NCBI GenBank assembly: GCA_023384095.1
Contig: JAHDXT010000004.1
Location: forward strand, 124,001 to 188,000
From: Hyphomicrobiaceae bacterium
Lineage (GTDB): Bacteria; Pseudomonadota; Alphaproteobacteria; Rhizobiales; Hyphomicrobiaceae
Length of the DNA stretch: 64,000 bases
Direction of reading: 5' to 3'
The position numbers were made by a program, and so were the translations under genes. Below, piece after piece: positions 1-8,958 of the stretch. The notes beneath the pieces are model-generated. The model was not told the origin of the DNA. It saw only the letters and a list, made by a program, of their open reading frames with translations, and made no database searches. The first letter of the stretch is position 1. Each line of letters starts with the position of its first letter.

Positions 1-841
1 CGGTGTCGATCCAGAAGACGGTCGCCGCAGCGCCGTTGATGACGCGCAACCGGATTCTCCCACCGCGCTCGACCTGCACCACCTCGGGGTCCGACAGAGT
101 GCGATCGTTGGCGAGATAGGCGTCCCAATTGTAGTCGTTGAGGTCCATGGCCATGGCGCCCATGTGCCCCGCGCCCATCGTGACACCTATCGCCCCGTGA
201 TCCATGCCGCTCATCGGCATTTTGCTCATTGCACCATGGTCCATGCCCGACATTCCGCCCATGCCAATGCTGTGGCTGCCACCATGGCTGACAGCATCGC
301 CATGGCCACGAACGATTTCGGCCATCACCTCTTCCGGCGCCTTGAACGAGAAATCGTGTAGGAACAGCACCACCTCCTGCCGGTCCGCAGACATCTCCTC
401 GGCACTCCGCACGATCAGCGGCGCGGCCAGAAGGCGCATCTCGTGCAGCGGCACATGAGCATGCATCCAGTAAGTGCCTGGCAAGGGCGCGAAGTCGTAG
501 CCGCGGGCCTCACCGGGCGCGAGCAGGGGCATGGGCATGTCGGGCGCGCCATCCTGAGCGTTGGGCGGAATCTGGCCGTGCCAGTGGATTAGTGTGGCGA
601 CGTCGAGATTGTTGGTCAGTTCGACAAGGAAGCGGGCGCCGGTGTCCAGCGTCAGACCCTGGCCAGTTGGCCCGGCAAGGCCGTAGACAGTGGCCGCGCG
701 GCCGTCGATATCCAGTGTGCGGCTGGCAGCCCTCAGCCCTAGGGGGGCAGTGCCTCGAGCTGTCGCCACATGGGGGAGATGGGCGTAAGCTAGCGCCGAG
801 GCGCCAGCGGCGAGAAAGCCACGTCGAGAAATCCTGGTCAT
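1..841 (-). CDS. Multicopper oxidase, N-terminal part (runs off left edge)
   Basis: The frame is open from the ATG at 841 to the window edge, giving about 280 residues with no stop. It starts with a twin-arginine signal (SRRGFLAAG, residues 5-13), so export folded to the periplasm is expected. Type 2/3 copper ligand motifs are visible: HWHG at residues 86-89 and HAH at 127-129. Residues about 180-232 form a Met/His/Gly-rich insertion with repeated GMDHGA units, typical of copper-handling oxidases of the CopA/CueO kind. The C-terminal copper motifs lie outside the window. A GGGAG ribosome site sits 6 bases before the ATG; an in-frame ATG at 859 is an alternative. It follows the small Cys-rich gene at 913-1269 on the same strand. 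Confidence 0.9.
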   Translation of the reverse strand, partial: MTRISRRGFLAAGASALAYAHLPHVATARGTAPLGLRAASRTLDIDGRAATVYGLAGPTGQGLTLDTGARFLVELTNNLDVATLIHWHGQIPPNAQDGAPDMPMPLLAPGEARGYDFAPLPGTYWMHAHVPLHEMRLLAAPLIVRSAEEMSADRQEVVLFLHDFSFKAPEEVMAEIVRGHGDAVSHGGSHSIGMGGMSGMDHGAMSKMPMSGMDHGAIGVTMGAGHMGAMAMDLNDYNWDAYLANDRTLSDPEVVQVERGGRIRLRVINGAAATVFWIDT

Positions 842-851
842 GCTGGTCTCC

Positions 852-868
852 CGGGACATGTTGTCCCG
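852..868. promoter_or_regulatory. Perfect 7-bp inverted repeat before the oxidase start
   Basis: CGGGACA and TGTCCCG are separated by 3 bases, just upstream of the ribosome site of the oxidase at 841. In the mRNA this would form a hairpin that includes the alternative in-frame ATG at 859. It could be a translational hairpin or a protein site. The sequence does not decide. Confidence 0.3.
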
Positions 869-912
869 TCTGGTCACGTCGGAAGCCCCCAAAAAGTGGG
901 AGCCGGTTGCGA

Positions 913-1269
913 TCAGAGGAGACAGAACCTGGGTGGTCGTTCGTTGAGATCAGGAATCTGTCCTGCCACCGGGGTGTCAGATGGGAGTCCGTAGTCGACC
1001 AGGTGGATGGCAGGTCGCCATTCCGTTTGCGTTGCGGCTAGTGCACTGGCGCCAGCCGTGCAGGCAAAGGCACAGAGGGCACTGTCGACCGATCCGCCGC
1101 AGTCATTGCCGCATCCCTCTGTGCCGTCATCCACGCCGGACTCGGCCATGTGGTGCAAGGGCATTGCAGAGCCCATGCTGTCCGCCATGCTCCCCGCATG
1201 CGAAGCCGACATCACCGCGACGACGGTGAACAGGACGACGACCAGCAAGCTGACGAGGTTACGGATCAT
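913..1269 (-). CDS. Small secreted Cys-rich protein upstream of the multicopper oxidase (DUF2946-like)
   Basis: 118 residues. The N-terminus is a hydrophobic export signal (LVSLLVVVLFTVVAVMS). The mature part has an MHH-type Met/His patch, then CGNDC and later CAFACT, and ends in a Pro-rich tail (NERPPR). The spacing of cysteines and the proline tail resemble the proteins at 59831-60187 and, more loosely, 49689-50105, each of which also sits near a multicopper oxidase gene. The family name is a resemblance, not a proven match. A periplasmic copper-binding or accessory role is inferred from the Cys/Met content and context. The gene ends 71 bases before the oxidase and is probably co-transcribed. 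Confidence 0.65.
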   Translation of the reverse strand: MIRNLVSLLVVVLFTVVAVMSASHAGSMADSMGSAMPLHHMAESGVDDGTEGCGNDCGGSVDSALCAFACTAGASALAATQTEWRPAIHLVDYGLPSDTPVAGQIPDLNERPPRFCLL

Positions 1270-1559
1270 GTGGACAGATTATGTCAGCCCAGCCTGGCTG
1301 TCTATATTGCCCTCACGAAAGGATGATGTTGTGCGGCCACCGGCCCCTCCAGCTTGCGCCAGCGCGCCATGCAAAGGCCGTCAGAGATGCACGCCGGACA
1401 GAAGCCGGAGCACGAGCCACATCCGCCCTCAGGTCCAGGCGAAGAAATAGCCGGCGGTCTCGGCCAGAGCTGCGTCGGGTAGGTGGCGAGCGTCGCAAGG
1501 GTCGTCAATCGACGATCTATCTGGCCATGGACGTCATGTACGCAGAAGCTATGGTCGTC

Positions 1560-1890
1560 CCGCCAGAGGCTTCGTCTTAATTTCCTGTCCTCCGTACTGC
1601 GCGGGAATCACGGGCGTCGACCTGATGAGCTTCAGCTGAGAGGCCACCATGGCGCGCAACCGGTCGAGCGGATCCGTCGGGCCGGGCTCGGCGAGCCAGA
1701 TTGGCCTCCGGCTTGCCACGCTTTTTCCTTCATGGAACAGGGGGACCGCGTATTCGCCGGCTGGGAGGTCGGTCAACGCCACCCGCGGGACGGTGGCCGA
1801 CATTGCCGTGAGTGCCGTGCACCCGTCACCTGCTTCTTTGAAATCTGGCCGGCGGACCGGAACTGATTTTGGAGAGCAGTGTTGCCTCGG
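1560..1890 (-). pseudogene. Broken DUF2141 gene
   Basis: The minus strand encodes ALTDLPAGEYAVPLFHE, close to ALKDLPSGEYAVSLFHD in the intact DUF2141 protein at 5229-5696. Right after this, similarity continues only in another frame (KKRGKPEANL compared with KKRGKVETNF), so a frameshift is present. The upstream part keeps only a weak likeness and no signal peptide is found. Intact members are about 150-residue exported proteins of unknown function. This copy cannot make a normal product. Confidence 0.6.
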
Positions 1891-2001
1891 CGGCAGGCTA
1901 CGCCGCAGCACGGAACCGACTGCGCGATAGAAGTGACGGGCGGCTCATGCGGTCAGCCCTCCATCGGGCCGCTAGGCTCGATCCATCGCATCGAGGAAGA
2001 C

Positions 2002-3006
2002 ATGAGGAAGACTTCATGCACATACATTGACCGGCTCGTCATCCTCGTCGCCTTGCTCACCCTGCCGGCGACCGGAGTCGGCCCGATCACCGTGTCCGCC
2101 CAGGAGCGGACACCGACCGAGCAGACGGCTAGCCTGCTCTACCGCCCGCCCGCCGAGGTGCCCGCCGGTCCCCTTGGGGAGCAGGCGTTGCGCGGTCAGT
2201 TGATCGACAGCAAGAAGACTTCCTGCGGCCAACTCGAACTGCTCGCCGGCATCATCGTCAGCACCGGTATCCTGGCCGACGTGCCGCCGACGATTTCTAG
2301 GCTAACGGGGCTGCCGATCGACGAGCTGGAGGCGCGCGAGACGGCGGCCTGCCAGCAGGTCGCGGGGGAGGCTCCGGATGAGGAGAAGACGACGATCGAG
2401 CTCCTCAACGAGGCCAACACCGTGCGGTGGCTGGTCCAGATCCACCTCGGCGCCATGGACTACGTCCTGATGGGCAAACCGACCTACCGCCCGATCGCGG
2501 CCGAGGGCTGCTTCGCTGCCTTCTTCAAGATGCACAATCTCAACGTCCAAGCGATGCGGCAGGGCTACCGGGCCCTGGCCTCTGACCCGACGCTGGACAA
2601 CGGACAAGCGCTGGCCGCCTTCTGGACCGGCGTGCTGCAGCCGCACGCTGCCGCCGAGGACGCGACGATGTGGGATTTGGCGCGTTCCGTCGGCGACCCG
2701 AACCTGACCCGCTCAGTGAATCTGGTGGAGGCCGAGCACGCCACGATCGACGAGGCAATCGCAGCGTACATGAAGACGCTGGCGGCGGTGGAAGCGGGTA
2801 GGGCCGAGCCGAGCGCGCTGATTCCCGTGGCGCAGGACGCGCGCATCCGCACCGAACTACACTTTGGCAAGGAGGAGATCACCGTCGTACGTCCCATGCA
2901 GGAGCGACTCAGCAACGAGGAGTTCCGCCCGGTGATGGAGGCGTTTGATCGGGAGATTGGCGACTGGCTGAAAGAGCGCGGCTGGTCGATGGAGGGATGT
3001 GCCTAG
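2002..3006 (+). CDS. Secreted hemerythrin-like domain protein
   Basis: 334 residues from the ATG at 2002, chosen because GAGGAAGA precedes it and the protein then begins with a signal peptide (LVILVALLTLPATG). The open frame extends further upstream, but without a signal. The second half carries spaced His/Glu/Asp motifs of a hemerythrin (HHE) helical bundle: KMHN, PHAAAED, EAEHATIDE and ELHFGKEE. Such domains bind a di-iron centre and sense or carry oxygen, nitric oxide or iron. Export of a hemerythrin-like domain is less usual than a cytoplasmic one. Iron binding here is inferred from motif spacing. The gene converges with the SGNH hydrolase at 3205-5082. Confidence 0.65.
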   Translation: MRKTSCTYIDRLVILVALLTLPATGVGPITVSAQERTPTEQTASLLYRPPAEVPAGPLGEQALRGQLIDSKKTSCGQLELLAGIIVSTGILADVPPTISRLTGLPIDELEARETAACQQVAGEAPDEEKTTIELLNEANTVRWLVQIHLGAMDYVLMGKPTYRPIAAEGCFAAFFKMHNLNVQAMRQGYRALASDPTLDNGQALAAFWTGVLQPHAAAEDATMWDLARSVGDPNLTRSVNLVEAEHATIDEAIAAYMKTLAAVEAGRAEPSALIPVAQDARIRTELHFGKEEITVVRPMQERLSNEEFRPVMEAFDREIGDWLKERGWSMEGCA

Positions 3007-3204
3007 CAGGAGTGTAGGCGCATCCGCCTCAGGTCCACCTCGACCGAGGCGGCAGAGCGCGGGCCCAATCCTGGATCAGAGTGAGTGGTCACCGATGAGG
3101 CTTTCTAACGAAATCGCGAGAGATTACAATCCTCCTACTGACATGCGCGCTCGGAAGTAAAGAGCATAGTGCGTAGCTCCGATCTAAATCGGAACCGCTC
3201 GCCT

Positions 3205-5082
3205 TTAGCCGTCAGCCAGATACTTCGCAAGGATTGCCCTGGCTGTCGGTAGAACCGCGTCAGCAATAGCGGCTTGCCCCTCGGCGGTGGGATGGAAGGC
3301 GCCACCGAAGGTGCTTGCCTTGAGCAGATCCATCGGCCGATAGTTGCCATTGAGCAGGAACTTGCGCTTGATCTCGGTAGACAGATCGACGTGCGCCGTC
3401 AGAAATGCGTCGTTGGAGGTCCGTATCCATCTTTGCCGAGGCACATAGGCGCGATACTGCGAAGGGGCATAGGGATACCAGGTACTGCCTGTCCAGCGCG
3501 GTAGCATCAGTTGGTCAGAATGGATCTCCCGGCCGCGCTGGAGGCCCGCGCACATGCCACGCCCGGCAAACTGAGGACGATATCCGGACACGAATGTCCA
3601 GCCGTACTTTCGCGCAGTATCACGCATCAAGGTGGTCAGTCTTGCGGCCACCTGCTCGGCTTCCGCGGCGCGGCGACCATCGAGGCGGTATCCGGGGAAG
3701 CCGTCGAGTCCCGCGCTGGCGGTTCCGCTGCATGGCGTGCGGCCGTCCCTCTGGAGCGCAACGACGGGATAGGCGGTGAGAATGATACGATCGGGCTCCG
3801 TCCAGGGCACATGGAGGTGGTTGTGAAGAGCGCGCCGGAGCAGCTTGTATCGAGCCTGAAGCTCCGGAAAGCGTGACAAGGCCTGTCGCGGAGTAAGCAC
3901 TCCGGTGGAAAGCTCGCTGAAACGTCGAAGTGGGGTGTTCTCTTTCAGAATTGCGTAAGCCACGAGCTTGGCAAACCCGATGTCATTTCCGCCGGCGGAG
4001 AGGAGAATGAGATCGATCTTGCGTGCCCGTTCCGGCGGGCAGCGCTGGAGCGTGAGGCCATCGAGGGCCGGCACCGCGCCGCCGGAGGTGAAGCTTGGTC
4101 CGTAGGTGCGCGTCTCGTAGCCCGTTCCGCCGCATTGGGCGACGGCAACCTCGCCAACTTGTGAGCGCGTTGGAGACGCGGGAAACGGCTCAACTCCTTG
4201 CCAGGGAGCCAGGAGGCCGGAAGCGATATCTGCGCCCGAGCACGAGACGCCGAGGAACGTCACGGCACGATGGGGATCCTCCAGCGCAAGCTGAAGTGCG
4301 ACCCGCACCTGGTACGAATACAGTGATCGGTGGCAAGGCTGGCTCAGCCAGAACGCACTCGGGCCGTGAACCTTGCGCCCGGCATAGGCGACCGTTGTCG
4401 TCAGGCGTTCCGGGTAGCCGTCGAGGCGGATTCCGCTGGCGAATGATCCGAAGCTGGCGACCCGATCATCACGCCAACGTACAGGCCGATCGGGATTCCC
4501 CTCGCCCGAGGCATAGGAGTCGCCAAGCCCCACGATGAAGATGTCATTCACGCGAATAGTTGTTGCCGCACGGATCTGTCCATCATTGGACACCGACACG
4601 TCGGCGCCCGTTGGATAGGGGATATCAATTTCGACAGCTGCAGTGCATGCGCGCTCGAGAACTTTCGCCGTCGATTGGGGGCTGCCGCGCATTCGAACAC
4701 GCCACGTGCATGTCACTTCCTTCTGCTGCAGCGCCACAACGCGTGCAATGATCCTGTGCGATCTCGGCTGGATGTAATTCGCCAGGCCGCCACAAGCGCT
4801 CAGGTCCTGACGAACGAGATGCCAGCACGTCCGCATGAACGCCTGCTCTGCCCATCCGTGTGGATATTGCGTGCTGAGCCAACGCTCGGCTGCGAGCACG
4901 GATCGTTCGCCAGTCGTGCTCGAAATTCGCGCAAAGGCTTTGCGGTGAGGCTCCAGTAGTCCGCTGTCGGTGAAGAACCGAAATGGATTCTCAATTCGCC
5001 ATTGGATCGTTGCTCCAGTCGCCGCGAGGGGGTCAGCCGCAATGATGGTCGCTGCCGCGAGCGTTAAAGCGAGAGCTCTCAT
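3205..5082 (-). CDS. Secreted SGNH/GDSL-family hydrolase
   Basis: 625 residues with a cleavable signal (LALTLAAATIIA). SGNH motifs in order: GDSYASGEGN at residues 187-196 (nucleophile Ser in block I), SAGGNDIGF in the middle (block III Gly-Asn-Asp) and FHPTAEGQ near residue 596 (block V, with the Asp replaced by Thr before the His region). The family contains esterases, lipases and carbohydrate deacetylases. The roughly 180-residue N-terminal segment before block I and the large size are unusual for a simple lipase. The substrate cannot be told from sequence. It is a single gene with its own start and no clear link to metal resistance. Confidence 0.75.
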   Translation of the reverse strand: MRALALTLAAATIIAADPLAATGATIQWRIENPFRFFTDSGLLEPHRKAFARISSTTGERSVLAAERWLSTQYPHGWAEQAFMRTCWHLVRQDLSACGGLANYIQPRSHRIIARVVALQQKEVTCTWRVRMRGSPQSTAKVLERACTAAVEIDIPYPTGADVSVSNDGQIRAATTIRVNDIFIVGLGDSYASGEGNPDRPVRWRDDRVASFGSFASGIRLDGYPERLTTTVAYAGRKVHGPSAFWLSQPCHRSLYSYQVRVALQLALEDPHRAVTFLGVSCSGADIASGLLAPWQGVEPFPASPTRSQVGEVAVAQCGGTGYETRTYGPSFTSGGAVPALDGLTLQRCPPERARKIDLILLSAGGNDIGFAKLVAYAILKENTPLRRFSELSTGVLTPRQALSRFPELQARYKLLRRALHNHLHVPWTEPDRIILTAYPVVALQRDGRTPCSGTASAGLDGFPGYRLDGRRAAEAEQVAARLTTLMRDTARKYGWTFVSGYRPQFAGRGMCAGLQRGREIHSDQLMLPRWTGSTWYPYAPSQYRAYVPRQRWIRTSNDAFLTAHVDLSTEIKRKFLLNGNYRPMDLLKASTFGGAFHPTAEGQAAIADAVLPTARAILAKYLADG

Positions 5083-5228
5083 TGTTCTCGTCCAATCTCC
5101 GTGAGTCTTCGTGGCTGGTATTTTGCGCCTCGGCCGCTTGAAGGTATCGGCGCGAGGCGCTGAGCGCGCTGAAACGTCATCCGCCGGATCGTGGGCCTGG
5201 CCGCCTTACTGGGGGCCGCCCAGTCTTT

Positions 5229-5696
5229 TCAAAACAGATACTTGACCGTGATGTCGAGCGCCCCCGTAGCGGGAACGACGACCCGGGTCTTTTCGAACGT
5301 GGGCGGGCTTGTCGGCCCGAACCGCGGATTATTGGCGAGCCCGATACCCGAGGTGGGCAAGCCCAGGAAATTCGTCTCCACCTTGCCGCGCTTCTTTTCG
5401 TCATGGAACAGGGAGACCGCGTACTCGCCAGAGGGGAGGTCTTTCAGCGCCGCGCGGGGAGCAGTGGCTGGCACAGTCAGCTTCTTGAATGGCCGCCCCG
5501 TCCCACAGTTTGGGAAACCCTTGTCCTGCACGCGCCATATGCAAATGACGACGTTGCCGTTGCTGTTCCGAAGGCCGCTGACGGTAATGTCGAGCGCCTG
5601 AGCGGGTGCCGTTCCAGCCGTAAGGACAGAAGCAGCGCCTACCATAAGGCCCATCACAAGGCCGACCGCGGGCGTCTGCCGAAAACGACTCTTCAT
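5229..5696 (-). CDS. DUF2141 family exported protein
   Basis: 155 residues with a signal peptide (VGLVMGLMVGAASVLTAG) and cleavage near AQA. The mature part has the DUF2141 pattern: ITVSGLRNSNGNV, CIWR, the conserved KDLPSGEYAVSLFHDE and a closing beta-rich segment with DITVKYLF. The function of the family is unknown; members are small periplasmic beta proteins. A broken paralogue lies at 1560-1890. The gene is 118 bases upstream of the stop of the RND transporter operon and could be transcribed from that operon or alone. Confidence 0.8.
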   Translation of the reverse strand: MKSRFRQTPAVGLVMGLMVGAASVLTAGTAPAQALDITVSGLRNSNGNVVICIWRVQDKGFPNCGTGRPFKKLTVPATAPRAALKDLPSGEYAVSLFHDEKKRGKVETNFLGLPTSGIGLANNPRFGPTSPPTFEKTRVVVPATGALDITVKYLF

Positions 5697-5814
5697 CGTA
5701 CGACTCCAATCGGAATGGAAGATTTGCGATTGATCCTGGCGGCCTTGTCGATCTGTAGCGCTATGGCCGCCTGTTGCTCGTGATCAGTGTTTATCCTTAT
5801 GACCGTTCATCTCG

Positions 5815-8800
5815 TCATGGTTGGACCTCTTCTGCGTATGCTTTGCTCCAGACTTGCGGATTGAGACGATCGCTCCGGCGCGTGACCCCGAAGTCGTCGA
5901 GGATGGCATAGAGGCTCGGCACAGCCACCAGCACGAGGACGGTGGAGGCCAGAAGGCCGAACCCGACAGAGATCACCAGCGGCTTCAGGACCTGGGCCTG
6001 CGTGCTCGTCTCAGCGAGCAGCGGTAGTATGCCGGCGATCGTGGTCGACGCTGAAACGAAAATGGCACGGAAGCGGTCGCGGCTCGCCTGTCCGGCGGCG
6101 GTGGCGATGTCGAGGCCGGCGGCCGTATGAGACTTGATGAACTGGACCATCAGAATCGAGTTGTTGACGACGATCCCGGCCAGTGAGGCAGCTCCGACGA
6201 GGGACGGCATCGAGATGGCGTAGCCCATCAGCACATGACCCCAGAGCGCGCCGAGAAAGGCGAGCGGGATTGCCGTCATGACCACCAGCGGCTCGATGTA
6301 GCTGCGGAACTGGAACGACAGGACGACGAAGATGCCGATCACACCGATCAGGAACCCGCGGCGGATCGAGGCCGCGGTCTGCTCCGATCTTGCAGCCTGC
6401 CCCCTTATCTCAAAGCCAACTTCGGGATAGCGCCGGGCCAGCTCGGGAAGCACGGTAGCTTCGACGTGACTGACGATTGCCTGGGCGTTACCCTTCCTGC
6501 CGTCGACATTGGCCTCGACGGTAACAGTTCGTTCCCCATCGATGCGGGTGATCTTCGCCCAGCCCCGCCCGCGCTCAATGTTGGCTATGGTGCCCAAGGG
6601 CACCTGGCGGCCATCCGCCAGCATGATCGTGAAGTCTGCGACGTCGCCGAGATCGTCCCTGTCCTGCACGGCGTGGCGAACCTGGACTTCATAGGATTCG
6701 GCACCGATCTGCAGGTTGGCCGCAATGCTCCCCAGAAAAGCCGAGCGCAATTGACCCGCCACCTCCTCAGCGGTGAGCCCGAGCGTATGGGCTCCATCGG
6801 CAAGGGAAAGGCGCACCTCGGGTTTTCCCGGCCGCAGGTCATGAAGGACGTTGTAAGCGCCGGTGTAGGTCTCGAGTGAACGCGCGAGGTCGTGCGCCGC
6901 GCGCTCGGCCACGTCGAGATCACCGCTCGTGATCCTGATCTCGATCGGAATCCCCTGTGGGCCGAGCCCCGGCTCCTGGATAATGAGCGAGATCAGGCCC
7001 GGGACCTCACCGATCTCCGCACGCCAACGCTCCACCACCTCGTCGAGGGTCGCCATGCGCTTTTCAGCGCTGAGCAGGTCCACCGTCACAGTCGCGACAT
7101 GCGGCCCGGCCTCTCCCGCCGTGGCATTCTCGTTGAAGCGCACCTGCACGGCTTTGACGAGCGGCTCGCCTGCCGGCTGACGGGGTGCAAAGGCCCCGTC
7201 GACCCGCTGAATGGCCGACGTCACCTGGGCCACGACACTCTCCGTAGCTCCCAGCGGTGTGCCTTGCGGCATTAGAATGCGGGCCTCCAGGACATCGCCA
7301 TCGATCTCCGGCATCGCTTCGCGTCCGATGTAGCCGCCGCCGACGTAGCCGGCGGATGCCAACAAGGCGATGAGGAAGACACCGGCAACACCATACCGGT
7401 GGCGGATGGCCAGATCCGCCGCAGTGCCCACGACCGAATCGCGAACCCAGGCGAAGCCCCTGTCGAAGCGATGGCGCAACCGCGAGGGCGTCGCCACCCT
7501 CGAGTGTTCCACCGGGTGCCGCAGGTGGTGAGGGAGAATCCAAAATGCCTCGGTGAGGCTGGCAGCCAGGGCGGCAATCAGCACGACCGGAAGCACCTCG
7601 AGGACGGCGCCCAGCTCACCGGAGAGGAAGGACAGCGGGGCGAAGACCGCAACGGTGGTCAGGAACGAGGAGAGCACACCGGGCAGAACTCTGCGGGTCC
7701 CTGCTACGGCAGCCTCGAGACTCGAGCCGGTTCTGCGCGCCTCCTCGGCAATGCTGTCTGCGATGACGATGGAATCGTCCATCACGATGCCGATCGCCAT
7801 CAGCAGGGCCACCAGGGTCATCATGTTGATGGTCAGGCCGAGCAGCGCCATGGCCGCAAACGCGCCGAGAAAGGCAACCGGCAGCCCCATGGCGGCCCAC
7901 ACGGCGATCCTGGGCCGGAAGAAAAGGCTCATTACCAGAATGACCAGCGCGAGACCCACGAACCCATTCTCGACCAGCATCTGCAGGCGATCGCGCACGA
8001 TCGACGTCATATCCTGTGCGATGACGAGCGTGACGGTCTCGGGGAGCTGCGCCTTTTCCGTCTCGATCAAACTCTTGATGAGTTCGAGCACCACGAGCGC
8101 ATCCTGGGCACGGGCTTTGTGAACCTCCAGCACGGCAGCCCGCTGACCATTGAATGTGATCTTGTCCTCAGTTTTTTCGAAACCATCCCGGATCGTCGCG
8201 ATCTGGCCGAGCCGCAGCTCGCCACCGGTCTCGCCGGCCAAAACGACGAGGCCGGACAGCGCGCCAACCGATCGGCGCTCGTCCGTAAAGCGGATGAGAA
8301 TATCCTGCTCTCGGGTCTCGACGGTGCCGGCGGGCAGGTCGACGCTCTGTTGCGCGACCAGCCTCGTGAGCTGGCTCGCCGTCAGCCCATACTGGCGCAG
8401 AACATCCTTCGATGCCTCGATCTGAAACTGACGTTGGGAAAACCCCTTCAGATCGACGCGTGAGACGCCCGGCAGGGCCAGCATGCGGTCCTGGAGATCT
8501 TTCGCGTAGGCCTTGAGATCTCCGGCAGACATCGGGCCAGCGATCGCCACGGCGGCGACGAGGTCGGTTCGATGGAGCTCGCGAACGACTGGCGTCTCGG
8601 CGTTGGGCGGCAGATCGTCGATCGCGGCGACCTCGGTCTGAATATCATCGAGAAACCGGCTGACGTTGCCGCCCGCCCGCATTTCCGCGATCGCACTCGC
8701 ACGGTTGTCCTGGGCGACACAGGTGAGCTCCGCGAGATTCTCGATGCCCTTGAGTACTTCGATCAGCCGGCGGCAGACAGCATCCTCGACATCCGCTGCC

Positions 8801-8958
8801 GTCGCGCCGCGATACGCGACCTCCACCTCGACCTGTTTGGCCTGGTAGTCTGGAAACGTCTCCCGCTTGAGCGTCGGGGCAGCGAAAAGGCCGGCCGCAA
8901 CGATGAGGAGAAAGAGGAGATTGGCCGCGGTCGGATGCGCAGCGAACCAGCGGATCAT
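5815..8958 (-). CDS. RND-family efflux transporter, inner-membrane pump
   Basis: 1047 residues, the usual length for AcrB/MexB-like pumps. The first membrane helix is at residues 10-28, followed by a large periplasmic loop, the cluster of helices around residues 330-480 (LVILVMSLFF, MDDSIVIADS), a second periplasmic loop and the second helix cluster near the C-terminus (LSFQFRSYIEPLVV, VVNNSILMVQF). The Asp pair in the MDDSIVIADS segment lies where the proton-relay residues are expected. It exports drugs, solvents or lipids by proton motive force with the adaptor encoded upstream, overlapping by 4 bases. No outer-membrane channel gene is linked. I cannot assign a substrate. Confidence 0.92.
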   Translation of the reverse strand: MIRWFAAHPTAANLLFLLIVAAGLFAAPTLKRETFPDYQAKQVEVEVAYRGATAADVEDAVCRRLIEVLKGIENLAELTCVAQDNRASAIAEMRAGGNVSRFLDDIQTEVAAIDDLPPNAETPVVRELHRTDLVAAVAIAGPMSAGDLKAYAKDLQDRMLALPGVSRVDLKGFSQRQFQIEASKDVLRQYGLTASQLTRLVAQQSVDLPAGTVETREQDILIRFTDERRSVGALSGLVVLAGETGGELRLGQIATIRDGFEKTEDKITFNGQRAAVLEVHKARAQDALVVLELIKSLIETEKAQLPETVTLVIAQDMTSIVRDRLQMLVENGFVGLALVILVMSLFFRPRIAVWAAMGLPVAFLGAFAAMALLGLTINMMTLVALLMAIGIVMDDSIVIADSIAEEARRTGSSLEAAVAGTRRVLPGVLSSFLTTVAVFAPLSFLSGELGAVLEVLPVVLIAALAASLTEAFWILPHHLRHPVEHSRVATPSRLRHRFDRGFAWVRDSVVGTAADLAIRHRYGVAGVFLIALLASAGYVGGGYIGREAMPEIDGDVLEARILMPQGTPLGATESVVAQVTSAIQRVDGAFAPRQPAGEPLVKAVQVRFNENATAGEAGPHVATVTVDLLSAEKRMATLDEVVERWRAEIGEVPGLISLIIQEPGLGPQGIPIEIRITSGDLDVAERAAHDLARSLETYTGAYNVLHDLRPGKPEVRLSLADGAHTLGLTAEEVAGQLRSAFLGSIAANLQIGAESYEVQVRHAVQDRDDLGDVADFTIMLADGRQVPLGTIANIERGRGWAKITRIDGERTVTVEANVDGRKGNAQAIVSHVEATVLPELARRYPEVGFEIRGQAARSEQTAASIRRGFLIGVIGIFVVLSFQFRSYIEPLVVMTAIPLAFLGALWGHVLMGYAISMPSLVGAASLAGIVVNNSILMVQFIKSHTAAGLDIATAAGQASRDRFRAIFVSASTTIAGILPLLAETSTQAQVLKPLVISVGFGLLASTVLVLVAVPSLYAILDDFGVTRRSDRLNPQVWSKAYAEEVQP

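Noticed and set aside
1302-1508. Minus-strand 68-codon Cys-rich frame (CGSCSGFCPAC) upstream of the small copper protein
   Set aside because: It overlaps other open frames, has no ribosome site or signal peptide and matches no family I know. Cys clusters can arise by chance in GC-rich sequence. It remains possible but not supported.
7399-8463. Long plus-strand open frame inside the RND pump gene
   Set aside because: It is antisense to a clear RND transporter, has atypical composition (many His, Gln, Arg) and no motif.
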